A DNA stretch of 64,000 nucleotides from UBA4582 sp002389265 (GCA_943788825.1 CALSRT010000002.1:620001-684000); one strand, 5' to 3'; shown: positions 42,708-53,073, counted from the first letter of the stretch. Notes: generated by a model from the letters alone, not told the origin. Program-made: numbers and translations.

Positions 42708-43761
42708 TTATGGCTTCTGTAAGCCTTTGAGCTGGGCAAATATTCGTGTCACGGGGCGCGTCAGGCCAATGGCTTGGGATGTCTGGAGATCATACCAGAT
42801 CAGCCTGTCTGGCTCGCCGATCTGGTGACTCGACCGAGAAGATCTTACGTGAAGTGGCGTGATATCTAAATGGAAGTGGGTGAATGTATGTCGAAAGGGC
42901 AAAATGGCTTGAGCGGCGACCGGCTCCAGTGCTTGGTTCGCCAGCACCGCGTCGAGCATCGCGGGCTCTGTTTCCGGGAAGCCCCACAAGCCGCCCCAGA
43001 GTCCACGGCTCGGGCGTTTTTTCCAGCAAAAATTCACCCTCAAGGTTTTCAATGAGAAGCATATAGGTTGATCTAACCGGAATCGCCTGGCGGGTTTTTT
43101 TGCTCGGCAAGCGCTCGACCTCATCAGTCTCGTGCGCAACGCAGGTGCCCAGCATAGGACATTGGGCGCAGTCAGGTCGACTGCGTGTACAGAGTGTCGC
43201 GCCAAGATCCATGATGGCCTGAGTGTAATCATTGACCCGAGTTGTCGGGGTCAGGCGTTCTGCGATCTCCCAGAGGGCATTGGCAACCGGGGTCTGTCCG
43301 GGCCAGCCGTAAATGCCAAAACAACGAGCCAGGACGCGCTTGACGTTGCCGTCGAGAATGGCGGCTCTGCCGCCGCAGGCGATGGAGATAATTGCGCCGG
43401 CAGTGGACCTGCCGATGCCGGGCAGGGCGACCAGCTGCTCCAGGTTGGTGGGAAATTCACCATTAAAATCGGCGATAATGGTACGCGCGGTTTTATGTAG
43501 ATTGCGGGCGCGGGCGTAATAGCCGAGCCCAGTCCACAAGTGCAGTACTTCGTCTTCGCTAGCATCGGCCAGTTGGTCGATGGTGGGAAAGCGGCGCATG
43601 AAACGTTCGAAGTAGCCGATGACGGTCGCCACCTGGGTTTGTTGCAACATGATCTCAGACACCCACACTCGATACGGGCTAATCTGCTGTTGCCAAGGCA
43701 GGTGCTTGCGGCCGCTGGTGTCAAACCAGCGCAAGAGTCGGTCACTGAAATCCGTGGTCAT
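42708..43761 (-). CDS. mutY: A/G-specific adenine glycosylase MutY (one-base frame disruption)
   Basis: The N-terminal domain is normal: LPWQQQISPYRVWVSEIMLQ, the helix-hairpin-helix LPGIGRSTAGAI with catalytic Asp in DGNVKRVLAR, and the Fe-S cluster cysteines C-x6-C-x2-C-x5-C (LCTRSRPDCAQCPMLGTC). After EFLLEK the frame changes at a run of six T (43017-43022; A6 in the gene). The true C-terminal NUDIX-like domain (GLWGGLWGFPE, FRHTFTHFHLDI) continues in another frame to 42708. Read without the shift, the protein ends at 42790 with a nonsense tail. The ATG overlaps the asmA stop by 4 bp. Confidence 0.88.
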
Positions 43762-45815
43762 GTGCCAAATAGTCCTTTGAGGAGTTCCTTGGCCTTGTCT
43801 TGTAGCTCAGGCAAACGGGCTTTGAGCTTCTCTTGACCTTGGCGTTTTAACTCTTGCTTAATAATGTCCGCGACTAGCGCTTGGGTAGCCTTTCTGTTTG
43901 GCAAGCACAAGGTCGCCGGCGAGGCATCCATGGCGCCGGCACAATGCAGTGGCCAGCGCAGACCGGCCAAGGGTGGTTTGACGCTGAATAGACTCGTCGC
44001 ACTCTCTTGAAGCGTGATCCCAAGATCATAGTCGAGTTGATTCTGCCAATAGTCGATGCCGCCAGTGCCGACAATCGTCATCGTCTCCAGCTGGACGTTC
44101 AATTGCTGGTCGGCTTCGATCCCGTCTGTCAGGGTTAAAGTGCCCACTAAGGATTCGAATGGCATCTTGTCTGGCCATTCGCCAATACCTGACGCTTGGC
44201 CGCGGAGGCTGTCAATCACGCCAGCAATTTTCTTCACTGGGCTGACATCGAGGCTGCCCTGCTTGATCAGAAATTGGTTCGAGCCGTTCATGCTATCGAG
44301 CACTTCACTCAGCATGTGACCCCTGAAGCGAATATCGGACTCTAGTTCCACGCTGCCGGTAAGCCATTCAACGTCAGTCAGTGCAGTGATATCGACGCCG
44401 CTGACTGTGAGGCGTGAGGTGCTTGTTGCTGTAGCGCCGGCAGGTATTCGGGCTGCAAAGTGATGTTTGATCTGGCCATTGTAACCACTTGCGGTGGTGG
44501 TGACTTCAAGCTGCTCGCGGCTGTTAGTGACAGTGAAATTGAGGTCATTGAGTTGATAGGTTTCGTAGTTCAATTGAATGATATGAAACCGCCCATCGAG
44601 AGAGTATTGGTTCAGGCTATTAACGGGTAGCACTTCGCTATCTGCAGGCAGTGGCACCCCATTGTTTGCGCCTGAGTTATTCCCAGCGTCTGGTGGCAGA
44701 TAGTCGCTGAGGGCTAATGTGTCGAGGCTCAGGTCAAAGCGGGCGCCGCTGACATCGCCGAGTTCCGCGCTCGCTGAACCCTTGATGGTCATGGCGTCGA
44801 GTTTGGCCTTGATGTTGGTCAGGTGCACAGCTGCTGGCGTACCCTCGATGTTGGCCGTCATCTCGAACCGTTTGAGGGCGTCAGGGTTACGGGTTTCAAT
44901 GGCAGGCAATTGTAGTTTTGCCAGCAAAGATTTGACGTCAAAGGGTTGAACGTTCACCGTACCCTTGAGGCTGGGCGTGGTCTGCATCTGGGTGATTTGC
45001 AGATCGATGATCGCCTGCAGATCAGCCAGCTGGATCTGGCTGGCTTGCAAGTTGGCAGTGCCTTGGCTGAGATCGGCATCGCCGTTCAAGGTCATATTGG
45101 CTTGTACGTCCGTCATGTCGGATAAGCTGGTCCGGCTCTTGATGGTCAGTTGGTTAAATTGATATTGGTCGAATTCGCGATTGAACGTGATATTACCAGC
45201 GCCTTGAATAGACGAGCTCAGGCCCGCCAGTGTGTCTTCTGCCGACACGTCAAACTCGATATAGGTCGCCTCATTAGAGCGGGCTGCACCCGTCGTTAAG
45301 GATTTCAGGTTGATCACATAATCTGCCGCCGGTGCGCGGTAGCGAATCGTCGCGTTGCTGATGTTCATGTGAGCGATGTCGAGAGTCAAACTTGCGCTGC
45401 TAGCACTTGATTCTGTTTCGGCGGCAGCGTCAGCGATATCGGCTACCTGCCAGTTGCCTTTACCATCGGCAGCGACTTCTGTATTGAGTGTCAGGCCATC
45501 GATGGTCAATCCATCGATAGCGAGTTCGCCGCTTAACAATAACGGAATCAGTTTGAGATCGACGGCGACGGTCTCAAGCGAGAGGAATGGTTGGTCGCTG
45601 CCCGCTGGTTGAATTTCAATATCGGTGACCTTAATGGCAATAGGTGGCCAGTAGCGCCAGCTGATATCGCCGTTGACACTCAGTTCGAAGCCCGTCTGCT
45701 GCCTCACCGCGTCGTTGAGCTGCTGGCGATACAGGTCCGGATTGTCCAGTAGAAATAAGACGACGCCGAAGAGTAACGCGGGAATCAGGGCGAGTAGGGC
45801 AAGGATCAATTTCAT
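43758..45815 (-). CDS. asmA: AsmA family protein
   Basis: The 685-residue protein has one N-terminal membrane anchor (MKLILALLALIPALLFGVVL). A long periplasmic beta-rich region follows, beginning QTGFELSVNGDISWRYWPPI and ending in the AsmA C-terminal domain (near 540-660). AsmA-like proteins bridge the periplasm and influence lipid delivery to the outer membrane. The ATG at 45815 starts at the anchor; an open frame runs 30 codons further upstream. It leads the asmA-mutY-yggX operon. Confidence 0.9.
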   Translation of the reverse strand: MKLILALLALIPALLFGVVLFLLDNPDLYRQQLNDAVRQQTGFELSVNGDISWRYWPPIAIKVTDIEIQPAGSDQPFLSLETVAVDLKLIPLLLSGELAIDGLTIDGLTLNTEVAADGKGNWQVADIADAAAETESSASSASLTLDIAHMNISNATIRYRAPAADYVINLKSLTTGAARSNEATYIEFDVSAEDTLAGLSSSIQGAGNITFNREFDQYQFNQLTIKSRTSLSDMTDVQANMTLNGDADLSQGTANLQASQIQLADLQAIIDLQITQMQTTPSLKGTVNVQPFDVKSLLAKLQLPAIETRNPDALKRFEMTANIEGTPAAVHLTNIKAKLDAMTIKGSASAELGDVSGARFDLSLDTLALSDYLPPDAGNNSGANNGVPLPADSEVLPVNSLNQYSLDGRFHIIQLNYETYQLNDLNFTVTNSREQLEVTTTASGYNGQIKHHFAARIPAGATATSTSRLTVSGVDITALTDVEWLTGSVELESDIRFRGHMLSEVLDSMNGSNQFLIKQGSLDVSPVKKIAGVIDSLRGQASGIGEWPDKMPFESLVGTLTLTDGIEADQQLNVQLETMTIVGTGGIDYWQNQLDYDLGITLQESATSLFSVKPPLAGLRWPLHCAGAMDASPATLCLPNRKATQALVADIIKQELKRQGQEKLKARLPELQDKAKELLKGLFGT

Positions 45816-46203
45816 GATGACTTCTCGATCAAAGGATTGGTTGAACGGTGAATTTTGCGAGCCTCGATCGAGACAATGCTGACTCTCGGTCTTTGTCGAT
45901 AACACCGGTCATGTTCGCTAATTACGCCGTACGTTTGGCCGAAAAATAGTCACGAACATCAGGCTGCGGACCTTCGCAATCGGCAAGTTATTGTGATGCT
46001 CTAGGGCGCTATTATGCCAGATTGTGGTGCGCGGGGTGCTATCTATCAATCTGCGGCGCGACGGAGCGTGTGGCCTGCTGCGAAATGCAGTGGGCGAGGC
46101 TTGCTGCACCGCTCAAGCGCAAACCGCTGGGCTCAATAAGTGGAGGGTATCGCTGCAACCAAATTATCTGATAGTCTCTGGTAAAACTAACGAGGAGTGT
46201 TTG
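45816..46203. other. Divergent intergenic region
   Basis: 388 bp lie between asmA and the reductase gene. Open frames here continue the two genes upstream but lack protein character. No clear operator was recognised. Confidence 0.4.
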
Positions 46204-47598
46204 ATGCCTGATATAGGTAGTACTGCAAATCCGTTAAGAGTTGCGATTATTGGTGCCGGCCCAGCGGGCTTCTACACCATCAGCAACTTCCTCAAGTATA
46301 AAGAATTGACCGTCGAGATGGATCTATATGATCGTCTACCGACCCCTTATGGTCTTGTCAGGGCAGGTGTCGCGCCTGATCACCAGAAAGATAAGTCGGT
46401 AACTCGAGCTTATGCCAAAAGCGCAGAACAACCCAACGTGCGATTTTATGGCAATGTGGAATATGGCAAGCATCTTCAATTGGCCGATCTGCAAGCGCAT
46501 TATCACCAGGTGATATTCACTAATGGCGCCCCCACCGACCGCGATTTGGGTATTCCCGGCGAAGACCTGCAAGGTAGCCATTCCGCGACAGATTTCGTTG
46601 CGTGGTATAACGGCCATCCAGATTTCGCCGATCATCAGTTCGACCTCAGTCAGGAAAGTGTTGCCATCGTTGGCGTCGGTAACGTGGCGATGGATGTGGC
46701 CCGGATTCTGTGTAAATCCTATGCGGAACTGGCAGAAACCGACATCGCCGATCATGCCTTGGCGGCCCTGAAGAATAGCCAGGTTAAGCGGGTCTATTTA
46801 CTCGGTCGCCGGGGTCCGGCGCAAGCCGCGTTTACGCCGCCTGAAATCAAGGAGATGGGTGAGTTAGCCGAAGCGGAAGTTACAGTGCCCGTCGAAGAGG
46901 CACAGGTTGATGCGATTAGTCAGCAGTATCTCGACGCCAACCCAGATAAAAATGTTGAAAAAAATATCGGCTTTATCACGGATTACAGTCGGCGGGTCAT
47001 CACGGGCAAAGACAAGCTTCTGACGCTGCGGTTTTTAGTGTCACCGATAGAAATTATCGGTGAGGCAGGGCACGTGGCGGCACTAAAATTGGCTAAAAAT
47101 GCCATAACCGCGACTGCAGACGGCGCTATTCGACCCAGCGCCACGGGCGAAGAAGAAATTCTTGAGGCGGGTCTGGTATTTCGTTCGGTGGGGTATCAAG
47201 GCATACCCGTCTCGAATGTGCCCTTCGACGCCAAGAAAGGCACGATTCGGAATATTGAGGGTCGGGTGGTTGACGAGTCTGGCGAGGCAGTGACAGGTTT
47301 GTACACTGCGGGCTGGATTAAGCGTGGGCCCAGCGGTGTCATTGGTACCAACAAAACCTGTGCCCAGGAAACGGTGGCCCGCATGGTTGAAGACGTCGCC
47401 GCTGGAAATTGCTTCAAGCCTGTGGCGCCAGGAGTCGATGCGGCGAGTGCCTTAGTGCATGAGCGCCAGCCGCAAACGGTGAGCTATGCCGATTGGCTCA
47501 AGATCGATGCCGCCGAGATTCTAAAGGGCGAGGCACAACAACGTCCGCGGGTTAAATTCACCCGCATCAAGGACATGTTGGCCGTTCTTGGCGACTAG
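46204..47598 (+). CDS. Ferredoxin-NADP reductase, adrenodoxin reductase (FprA) type
   Basis: The 464-residue flavoprotein has the FAD motif VAIIGAGPAGFYT (about 13-25), the family block YDRLPTPYGLVRAGVAPDHQ, the NADP-binding VAIVGVGNVAMDVARIL, and the C-terminal YTAGWIKRGPSGVIGTNK. It passes electrons between NADPH and ferredoxin or similar carriers. The ATG at 46204 has GAGGAG upstream; an upstream open frame of 60 codons lacks protein character. It is divergent from asmA. Confidence 0.9.
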   Translation: MPDIGSTANPLRVAIIGAGPAGFYTISNFLKYKELTVEMDLYDRLPTPYGLVRAGVAPDHQKDKSVTRAYAKSAEQPNVRFYGNVEYGKHLQLADLQAHYHQVIFTNGAPTDRDLGIPGEDLQGSHSATDFVAWYNGHPDFADHQFDLSQESVAIVGVGNVAMDVARILCKSYAELAETDIADHALAALKNSQVKRVYLLGRRGPAQAAFTPPEIKEMGELAEAEVTVPVEEAQVDAISQQYLDANPDKNVEKNIGFITDYSRRVITGKDKLLTLRFLVSPIEIIGEAGHVAALKLAKNAITATADGAIRPSATGEEEILEAGLVFRSVGYQGIPVSNVPFDAKKGTIRNIEGRVVDESGEAVTGLYTAGWIKRGPSGVIGTNKTCAQETVARMVEDVAAGNCFKPVAPGVDAASALVHERQPQTVSYADWLKIDAAEILKGEAQQRPRVKFTRIKDMLAVLGD

Positions 47599-47623
47599 CT
47601 CGGCAACTAGACTGTGACGGGGT

Positions 47624-49561
47624 TTACCGCCGTTCGGGTCTCGGCGTCATAATCGGAAAACGGCGCTCAAATTGATCGAACAAGCCGCCAAGTTGCGCGA
47701 GCGCGCCGATGTCCCCGTCAATGGCTAAGGCGCCGCTGCCCATCAGTTGTGGGGCATCGGCCAGGCGCAGCATCAAGCGTTTGAAATCGAGGCCGCTGAT
47801 TGTCATGGTAGCCGTCGCTTGGGCGTGAGATTTGCCGGGAAAGGCGTGCAGTACGGAATTTTCGATGGTCAGTAGTTGGTGTTCAGCATCGGTGAATGCC
47901 AGGTTAATGTGTAACACCAATCCGTCCACCTTGTCGCTATTGAGTCTCACTGCCAGGGTCTGAAACAGATTTTCCAAAGGCATGGCTTGGGCCATGCTCT
48001 CGGTGGCCTCGAAGCGTGAGCCGCTGGGCAGGCCTTCACGGAGCTCAAATGCGCCGCAGAGATAGAAGTTTCTCCAGGGTGCTGATTCTGATTGGTAGCC
48101 CATTTGTTCAAGGGTATCTGCCAGCAGCGCCCGGCCGGCAATATGTTCCGGTTCAGCCATGACCACATGGTTGAGTACCTCTGCGACAAATCGATAGTCA
48201 CCGCGGGCAAAATAATCCTGGGCGCGGGCAACAACCGCGTCACTGCCCCCCATGAAATCCAGATACCGTTTACCAGCCTCAACGGGCGGCAGTTGATAGA
48301 GATGGGCGGGGTTGCCATCGAAAAACCCGAGATACTTCACATAGACAGCACGAGTATTATGGTGAACTGTGCCGTAGTAGCCTCTATTGTAAAATTCCTT
48401 GCCGAGGCTGTCTGGCAGGCTCACGAGTTCGGCGATTTCTTCTTTAGTGTAGCCATGGTTGGCCATGCGCAGGGTCTGGTCGTGGATGTATTTGTACAGA
48501 TCCCGCTGTTTTTTCATATAGTCTACGGCCGCGTCACGACCCCAGGTGGGCCAGTGGTGGCTGGCGAACTGAACCTCTAGATCAGCCCCAAACAATTCGA
48601 TGGATTCGTTGATCTGTGCCGCCCAAGCCAAGGCGTCGCGTACCTGTGCACCGCGAGGCGTATAGACATTGTGCAAGTGATGGGAAGTGATCTCGGACAT
48701 GCACAGCGCTTTAAATTGTGGGAAGTAAAATACCATTTCTGCAGGTGCTTCGGTGCCCATGGTCATTTGAAAGACAATCTCGATGCCATCAATGGTGCGG
48801 GTCTCACCGGTCTTGCTGATGATGTCGTTTGGTATGACAAAGCCTGTAGTGCCCATGGACAAAGCGGCGCCCAGTCCGGTTGTGACGAACGACGTGGGGG
48901 ATGGCTGGAGTAAATTGCCATACATATAGGTGGCGCGGCGGCTCATGGCATTACCGGCCAACACGTTTTCCGCAAGACATTCTTTCACATAATCTACGGG
49001 CGCGATGACGGCAATTTTGCCCGTCTCCACGTCGTTTTGGTCGACCACGCCAAGCACACCGGCGAAGTGGTCTGCGTGGCTGTGGGTATGAATGACCGCG
49101 ACCACGGGACGCTCGCCCAGTTGTTCGTTGGCCAGCTTCAGTCCCGCCCTTGACGTTTCCGAGGAGGTCAGTGGGTCAACAATAATCCAGCCAGTGTTGC
49201 CCTTGATTAGGGTCATATTGGCGATATCGAAGGATCGAATTTGATAGATGCCCTCGACCACCTCATACAGGCCGTGGTGCTGGGCGTTGAGTTGAGCCTG
49301 ACGCCAGAGTGACGGGTTGACAGTGTCAGGTGCCTCGGCAGTTAAAAAATCGCTGGTTTCCAATTCATAGGCCGGGCGTTTGGCGCGATCATGAGCGATG
49401 GTCATGGGACTTAATGTTGCGATAAATCCACGGCTAGCATTATCAAAACTCTTCCGGTCAGTGAAGTCTAACTGCGTATACACCGCCCGGTTGGCGCGGC
49501 TGGTGATGTTGCTGGCGGGCTTCGCCTGTTTAAGGTCTTCTGGCAATGGTGCGTAGGTCAT
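47624..49561 (-). CDS. Alkyl/aryl sulfatase, MBL fold (SdsA1/BDS1 family)
   Basis: The 645-residue enzyme has the zinc motif THSHADHFAGV, the downstream metal-binding EITSHHLHNVYTPRG (near residues 285-300), and HHWPTWG. The dimerisation helices follow, and an SCP2-like C-terminal domain (about 520-640). Family members hydrolyse alkyl sulfates such as SDS. The start at 49561 (MTYAPLPEDL) gives a normal N-terminus without a signal peptide, so a cytoplasmic enzyme is likely, in contrast with the exported SdsA1. Confidence 0.9.
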   Translation of the reverse strand: MTYAPLPEDLKQAKPASNITSRANRAVYTQLDFTDRKSFDNASRGFIATLSPMTIAHDRAKRPAYELETSDFLTAEAPDTVNPSLWRQAQLNAQHHGLYEVVEGIYQIRSFDIANMTLIKGNTGWIIVDPLTSSETSRAGLKLANEQLGERPVVAVIHTHSHADHFAGVLGVVDQNDVETGKIAVIAPVDYVKECLAENVLAGNAMSRRATYMYGNLLQPSPTSFVTTGLGAALSMGTTGFVIPNDIISKTGETRTIDGIEIVFQMTMGTEAPAEMVFYFPQFKALCMSEITSHHLHNVYTPRGAQVRDALAWAAQINESIELFGADLEVQFASHHWPTWGRDAAVDYMKKQRDLYKYIHDQTLRMANHGYTKEEIAELVSLPDSLGKEFYNRGYYGTVHHNTRAVYVKYLGFFDGNPAHLYQLPPVEAGKRYLDFMGGSDAVVARAQDYFARGDYRFVAEVLNHVVMAEPEHIAGRALLADTLEQMGYQSESAPWRNFYLCGAFELREGLPSGSRFEATESMAQAMPLENLFQTLAVRLNSDKVDGLVLHINLAFTDAEHQLLTIENSVLHAFPGKSHAQATATMTISGLDFKRLMLRLADAPQLMGSGALAIDGDIGALAQLGGLFDQFERRFPIMTPRPERR

Positions 49562-49692
49562 GATGACGACGTCCTGGTTGAATTTTAAGCTAGCATACCG
49601 ACTTCTTACGAAACGGCAAACAAGCACTGGGTGCGTAATGGGGTGCGAGATGCTACCTTGCAACTCTGAATTCAAGTGAGCAAGTACCTGCC

Positions 49693-50643
49693 GTGTTGTA
49701 CCTGACTTTATTGGCCGAAACCCTTGCGGTGACGGGTCCGATCTTTATCCTCGTATTACTGGGTTTGGTGCTCAAGCGCTTGGGCTTTATCGACGATCAA
49801 TTCGTCACGATGTCCTCGCGGTTGGTGTTTTCGCTGTGTTTGCCCGTGTTGTTGTTCACGACGATCACTGGTGTCGACCTGGCCAATAGTCCGGCTTTTG
49901 CGCTATTGAGTTTCAGTGCTGTGGGTGCTGGTTTAACCTTTGTCATCAGTTGGCTGGCGGCGATCACACTGGTGTACCCCAAGGTTGACCGCGGCGTATT
50001 CGTGCAGGCGAGTTTTCGCAGCAATCTGGGGGTTGTCGGTCTGGCGCTATGCGCGAATGCTTATGGCACGCAAGGGCTGGTGCTGGCGTCGCTACTGATG
50101 GCGGTGATGACCGTCATCTACAATATTTTGAGCGTAGTGGTGTTGAGTTACTACAATGTCGCTCGAGCAATTTCCTGGCGCGGTGTGCTGATGGATATCG
50201 CCACAAATCCACTTATTGTCGCCATTGTTTTGGCGTTGTTGGTGGGTAGCCTGCGGTTGCCGATTCCAGTGGTGCTAGAGCGCACCGGGGCTTATTTGGG
50301 GAGTCTCGCTTTACCATTGGCGCTGCTGGGAACAGGGGCGAGCATGAATCTCAAAGCATTGCGTCATTCCTCCTCGGTTACGTTGCTGTGTGTCGCCTTA
50401 AAGACCATGATTCTGCCAGCGCTGATTACCTGGCTGGCGTGGCTGCTAGGCTATCGAGATCTCTCCTTGGGTGTGCTGTTCTTGTTGTTTATGAGTCCAA
50501 CGGCGACCGCGAGCTTTATCATGGTCAAATCCATGGGTGGGAATGACGCGCTCGCGGCAAATCTGATCATGACAACGACCTTGGTGTCGCTGCTGACAGC
50601 GAGTCTCGGTCTGTTTTTGCTGCGAGTCCTGGCGCTGGCCTGA
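49693..50643 (+). CDS. AEC (auxin efflux carrier) family transporter
   Basis: The 316-residue inner-membrane protein has about ten helices in the two-bundle AEC pattern. It includes GLVLKRLGFIDDQ at the first loop, SFRSNLGVVGLALCANAYG in the fourth to fifth helices, and MSPTATASFIMVKSMGGN near the C-terminus. Substrates of bacterial members are usually small organic acids such as malonate or malate. The GTG at 49693 is the assumed start. It is divergent from the sulfatase gene. Confidence 0.88.
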   Translation: MLYLTLLAETLAVTGPIFILVLLGLVLKRLGFIDDQFVTMSSRLVFSLCLPVLLFTTITGVDLANSPAFALLSFSAVGAGLTFVISWLAAITLVYPKVDRGVFVQASFRSNLGVVGLALCANAYGTQGLVLASLLMAVMTVIYNILSVVVLSYYNVARAISWRGVLMDIATNPLIVAIVLALLVGSLRLPIPVVLERTGAYLGSLALPLALLGTGASMNLKALRHSSSVTLLCVALKTMILPALITWLAWLLGYRDLSLGVLFLLFMSPTATASFIMVKSMGGNDALAANLIMTTTLVSLLTASLGLFLLRVLALA

Positions 50644-50773
50644 TCTGGCGGTCGGCGCTATCGAGCGCCGTCGATTTAATCCCGACGAATTGTATGGTTG
50701 AACTTGATTGGCGTTCAGGGGAGACTTGCTCAGGCTAATTCAATGATTTGAACAATGACTCGCGGAGTAGACA

Positions 50774-51253
50774 ATGACAGTAAAAGTAGGCGATAAAGTA
50801 CCAAGCGCTACCATGAAGATGATGGGCGAAAAAGGTCCTCAGGATATTTCCACGGCCGACTTGTTTGGCGGTAAAAAAGTCGTGCTGTTTGCGGTGCCAG
50901 GGGCATTCACGCCAACCTGTAGCGCGGCGCACTTGCCGGGTTTCGTGGTTAATGCGGATAAGATTAAAGCCAAGGGTGTCGATGCGATTGTCTGCGTGTC
51001 GGTGAATGATGCGTTTGTAATGGATGCTTGGTCGAAGGATAAGAATGCTGAAGAGATCATGATGGTCGGCGATGGTAATGGTGACTTCACTGAAGCCATG
51101 GGCCTGGTCCTAGATGGTTCTGGTTTTGGCCTTGGCAAGCGTTCACAGCGCTACGCGATGATTGTAGAAGACGGGGTCATTACGACGTTGAATGTCGAAA
51201 CCGGCCCAGCTTTTGAGCTTAGCTCTGCAGAGAAAATCCTCGAGGCGCTATAA
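50774..51253 (+). CDS. Peroxiredoxin, Prx5 (AhpE-like/hybrid) type
   Basis: The 159-residue protein has the Prx5 peroxidatic motif PGAFTPTCSAAHLPGF with Cys49 and the downstream Arg region KRSQRYAMIVEDGV. It reduces hydroperoxides in the cytoplasm. No fused glutaredoxin domain is present. It is transcribed alone, with a terminator-like hairpin downstream near 51365-51398. Confidence 0.92.
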   Translation: MTVKVGDKVPSATMKMMGEKGPQDISTADLFGGKKVVLFAVPGAFTPTCSAAHLPGFVVNADKIKAKGVDAIVCVSVNDAFVMDAWSKDKNAEEIMMVGDGNGDFTEAMGLVLDGSGFGLGKRSQRYAMIVEDGVITTLNVETGPAFELSSAEKILEAL

Positions 51254-51364
51254 GCCTGAGTGCAACGGGCAACCCCTGACTTGTGACGAGCTCAGGGTAG
51301 ACTCGTCAGGCATGACCCGAATAGGGTGAATGTTATTAGCCGGTGCCTGCCGGCACCAGCTACA

Positions 51365-51398
51365 ATGCCCGGATTGCAATAGCAGGCGGGCATTTTTT
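51365..51398 (+). terminator. Rho-independent terminator
   Basis: ATGCCCG (51365-51371) pairs with CGGGCAT, followed by a run of eight T. It ends the peroxiredoxin transcript and lies immediately before the EamA transporter. Confidence 0.75.
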
Positions 51399-51410
51399 TT
51401 GGAGTTATTA

Positions 51411-52298
51411 ATTGAACCTTGGGTTCTTTGGACCCTGCTCGCGGCCGTCATGCAGTCGGTGCGCACTGCGGGTCAAAAAATCCTGGTGACAGACATATCG
51501 GCAGTGTCGGCGACCCTGGTCCGGTATCTGTTCGGCTTACCCTTCGCTCTATTGTATCTTGCCTGGCTACTTAGTCGGCGTGATTGGCAAATACCCCAGC
51601 TCAATCTGGATTTTCTGATCTGTGGCCTGCTGGCAGGTGGGTTGCAGATTATCGCAACGGTATTACTGATTCAGTTGTTTACCCTGCGAAATTTTGCCGT
51701 GGGTAGCACCTTCGTTCGAACTGAGATTGTGTTGACGGCCTTGATCGGTTTTTGGTGGTTTACCGAGGAGGTCTCGTTTTTTGGTTGGCTTGCTATCCTG
51801 GTTTGTGTGGGCGGGCTGGTAATGATCAGTCTGGCAAAGACCGGCCTGATCAACAGTCTGTGGAACCGGTCAGCGGTGTATGGTTTGGGGGCTGGCCTGA
51901 GCTTCGCACTGACATCCCTGCTCCTGCGCAGAGCAAGTTTGTCTCTGAATCTGGATGACCCAATGTTCAGCGCGGCGGTAACTCTGGTTTATATGGTCGT
52001 GTTGCAAACGGTGATAACCCTGGTGTGGGTCGGTTGGCGACAGCCTCGAGAGTTCAAGATCATCGGGGCCAAGTGGCGACCCAGCCTGTTTGTTGGTGCC
52101 ACTGCGGTTGCCGGCTCGATTGGTTGGTTTACCGCGATGACGCTCGAATTGGCGGCCTATGTAAAGACGTTGGGGCAGATCGAGTTTCTGATTAGTTTGC
52201 TGATCGCGGTGTATCTCTTCAAAGAGCGCCCCTCTGGGCTGGAGCTGTTGGGCATGTTACTGATTGTCGGTGGTGCCGTAGGCATACTGCTGGCGTGA
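51411..52298 (+). CDS. EamA/DMT family transporter, probable ATT start
   Basis: The protein is about 295 residues with ten predicted membrane helices and the two EamA repeats. It opens EPWVLWTLLAAVMQSVRTAG and contains FFGWLAILVCVGGLVMIS and, in the second half, FVGATAVAGSIGWFTAM. The substrate is unknown. The frame is open from 51330, but that stretch is a terminator. Just after it stands GGAG (51401-51404) and, 6 bp later, ATT at 51411, which would give the expected N-terminus. No ATG, GTG or TTG is better placed, apart from TTG at 51399, which overlaps the GGAG. Confidence 0.85.
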   Translation: MEPWVLWTLLAAVMQSVRTAGQKILVTDISAVSATLVRYLFGLPFALLYLAWLLSRRDWQIPQLNLDFLICGLLAGGLQIIATVLLIQLFTLRNFAVGSTFVRTEIVLTALIGFWWFTEEVSFFGWLAILVCVGGLVMISLAKTGLINSLWNRSAVYGLGAGLSFALTSLLLRRASLSLNLDDPMFSAAVTLVYMVVLQTVITLVWVGWRQPREFKIIGAKWRPSLFVGATAVAGSIGWFTAMTLELAAYVKTLGQIEFLISLLIAVYLFKERPSGLELLGMLLIVGGAVGILLA

Positions 52299-53073
52299 AG
52301 CGAGTGGATGGCTCAAGGCAGCGACGCCCACTCCAGCGACTAGATGATTTGGACTGAAGTGACGTCGCTATTGGTCTGTCAGTTTTCATCATGGTCGGCG
52401 ACTCACTCGAATATCCATGTTGAGTGGGTATTCGGGCACATCAGCCAAGCATCGCCTTGAAGCGATTGAGTCGGCGTCAGGTAGGGCTGAGGTTGGCGAG
52501 CTCGAAGTAATAGCCTCCCTTTCAGACACCGAATATAGTCCGCAAGAATGGATGAATTTTGCTGATGCCATCAAGACTGCTGCGAATATTCTCTAAACGA
52601 GCTGCAATCTGGGTTGGTTTGATATTTAGCGAATAGCGTATATGTCGTGTAAATCAACTGTCTTCGGCTTGTCTATCGCCAAGCCGTTCATCGGAGCTGG
52701 CGTACCTTTGGTGTGATTAAGAGCCCATTGGGTGCCTCAGATCAACCTTTGGTCGCGACCTTTATCCTATATTCCCTGAGTTCGTGGCTTCGATTCAGCT
52801 TCGCTAAGCCTGCTGCGGTGGTCCGATTGTTGGGTCGCTAGTGGCTTTATTCATCTATGTGACATTTTTAGAGCGGCCCTTGTTTTAGGCACTTGATGGG
52901 GCGACTTCTTGTAGTGCGTGTTAATTCTTTGAGCTTCAATCAATGAACTTACGTGTAAAGGTTGAAGATGCAATTGAGAAGGGGACATAAAAACTTGCAG
53001 TAGGAGCATGCCTTGGGGACTAACGATCGTACTAGGCAGCACAAATAACGCAAAAAAATACGAGGAAATACTC
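52299..53073. other. Long mostly non-coding stretch
   Basis: About 770 bp lie between the transporter and the collagen-like gene. The only candidate is a 59-codon frame (52417-52596). The remainder shows no gene or RNA that I recognise. Confidence 0.4.
52417..52596 (+). CDS. Possible small hypothetical protein
   Basis: A 59-codon frame with protein-like, helical and acidic composition (HRLEAIESA, YSPQEWMNFADAIKTAA). The frame is open upstream of the ATG, so it may be the tail of a decayed gene. No family is recognised. Confidence 0.3.
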   Translation: MLSGYSGTSAKHRLEAIESASGRAEVGELEVIASLSDTEYSPQEWMNFADAIKTAANIL

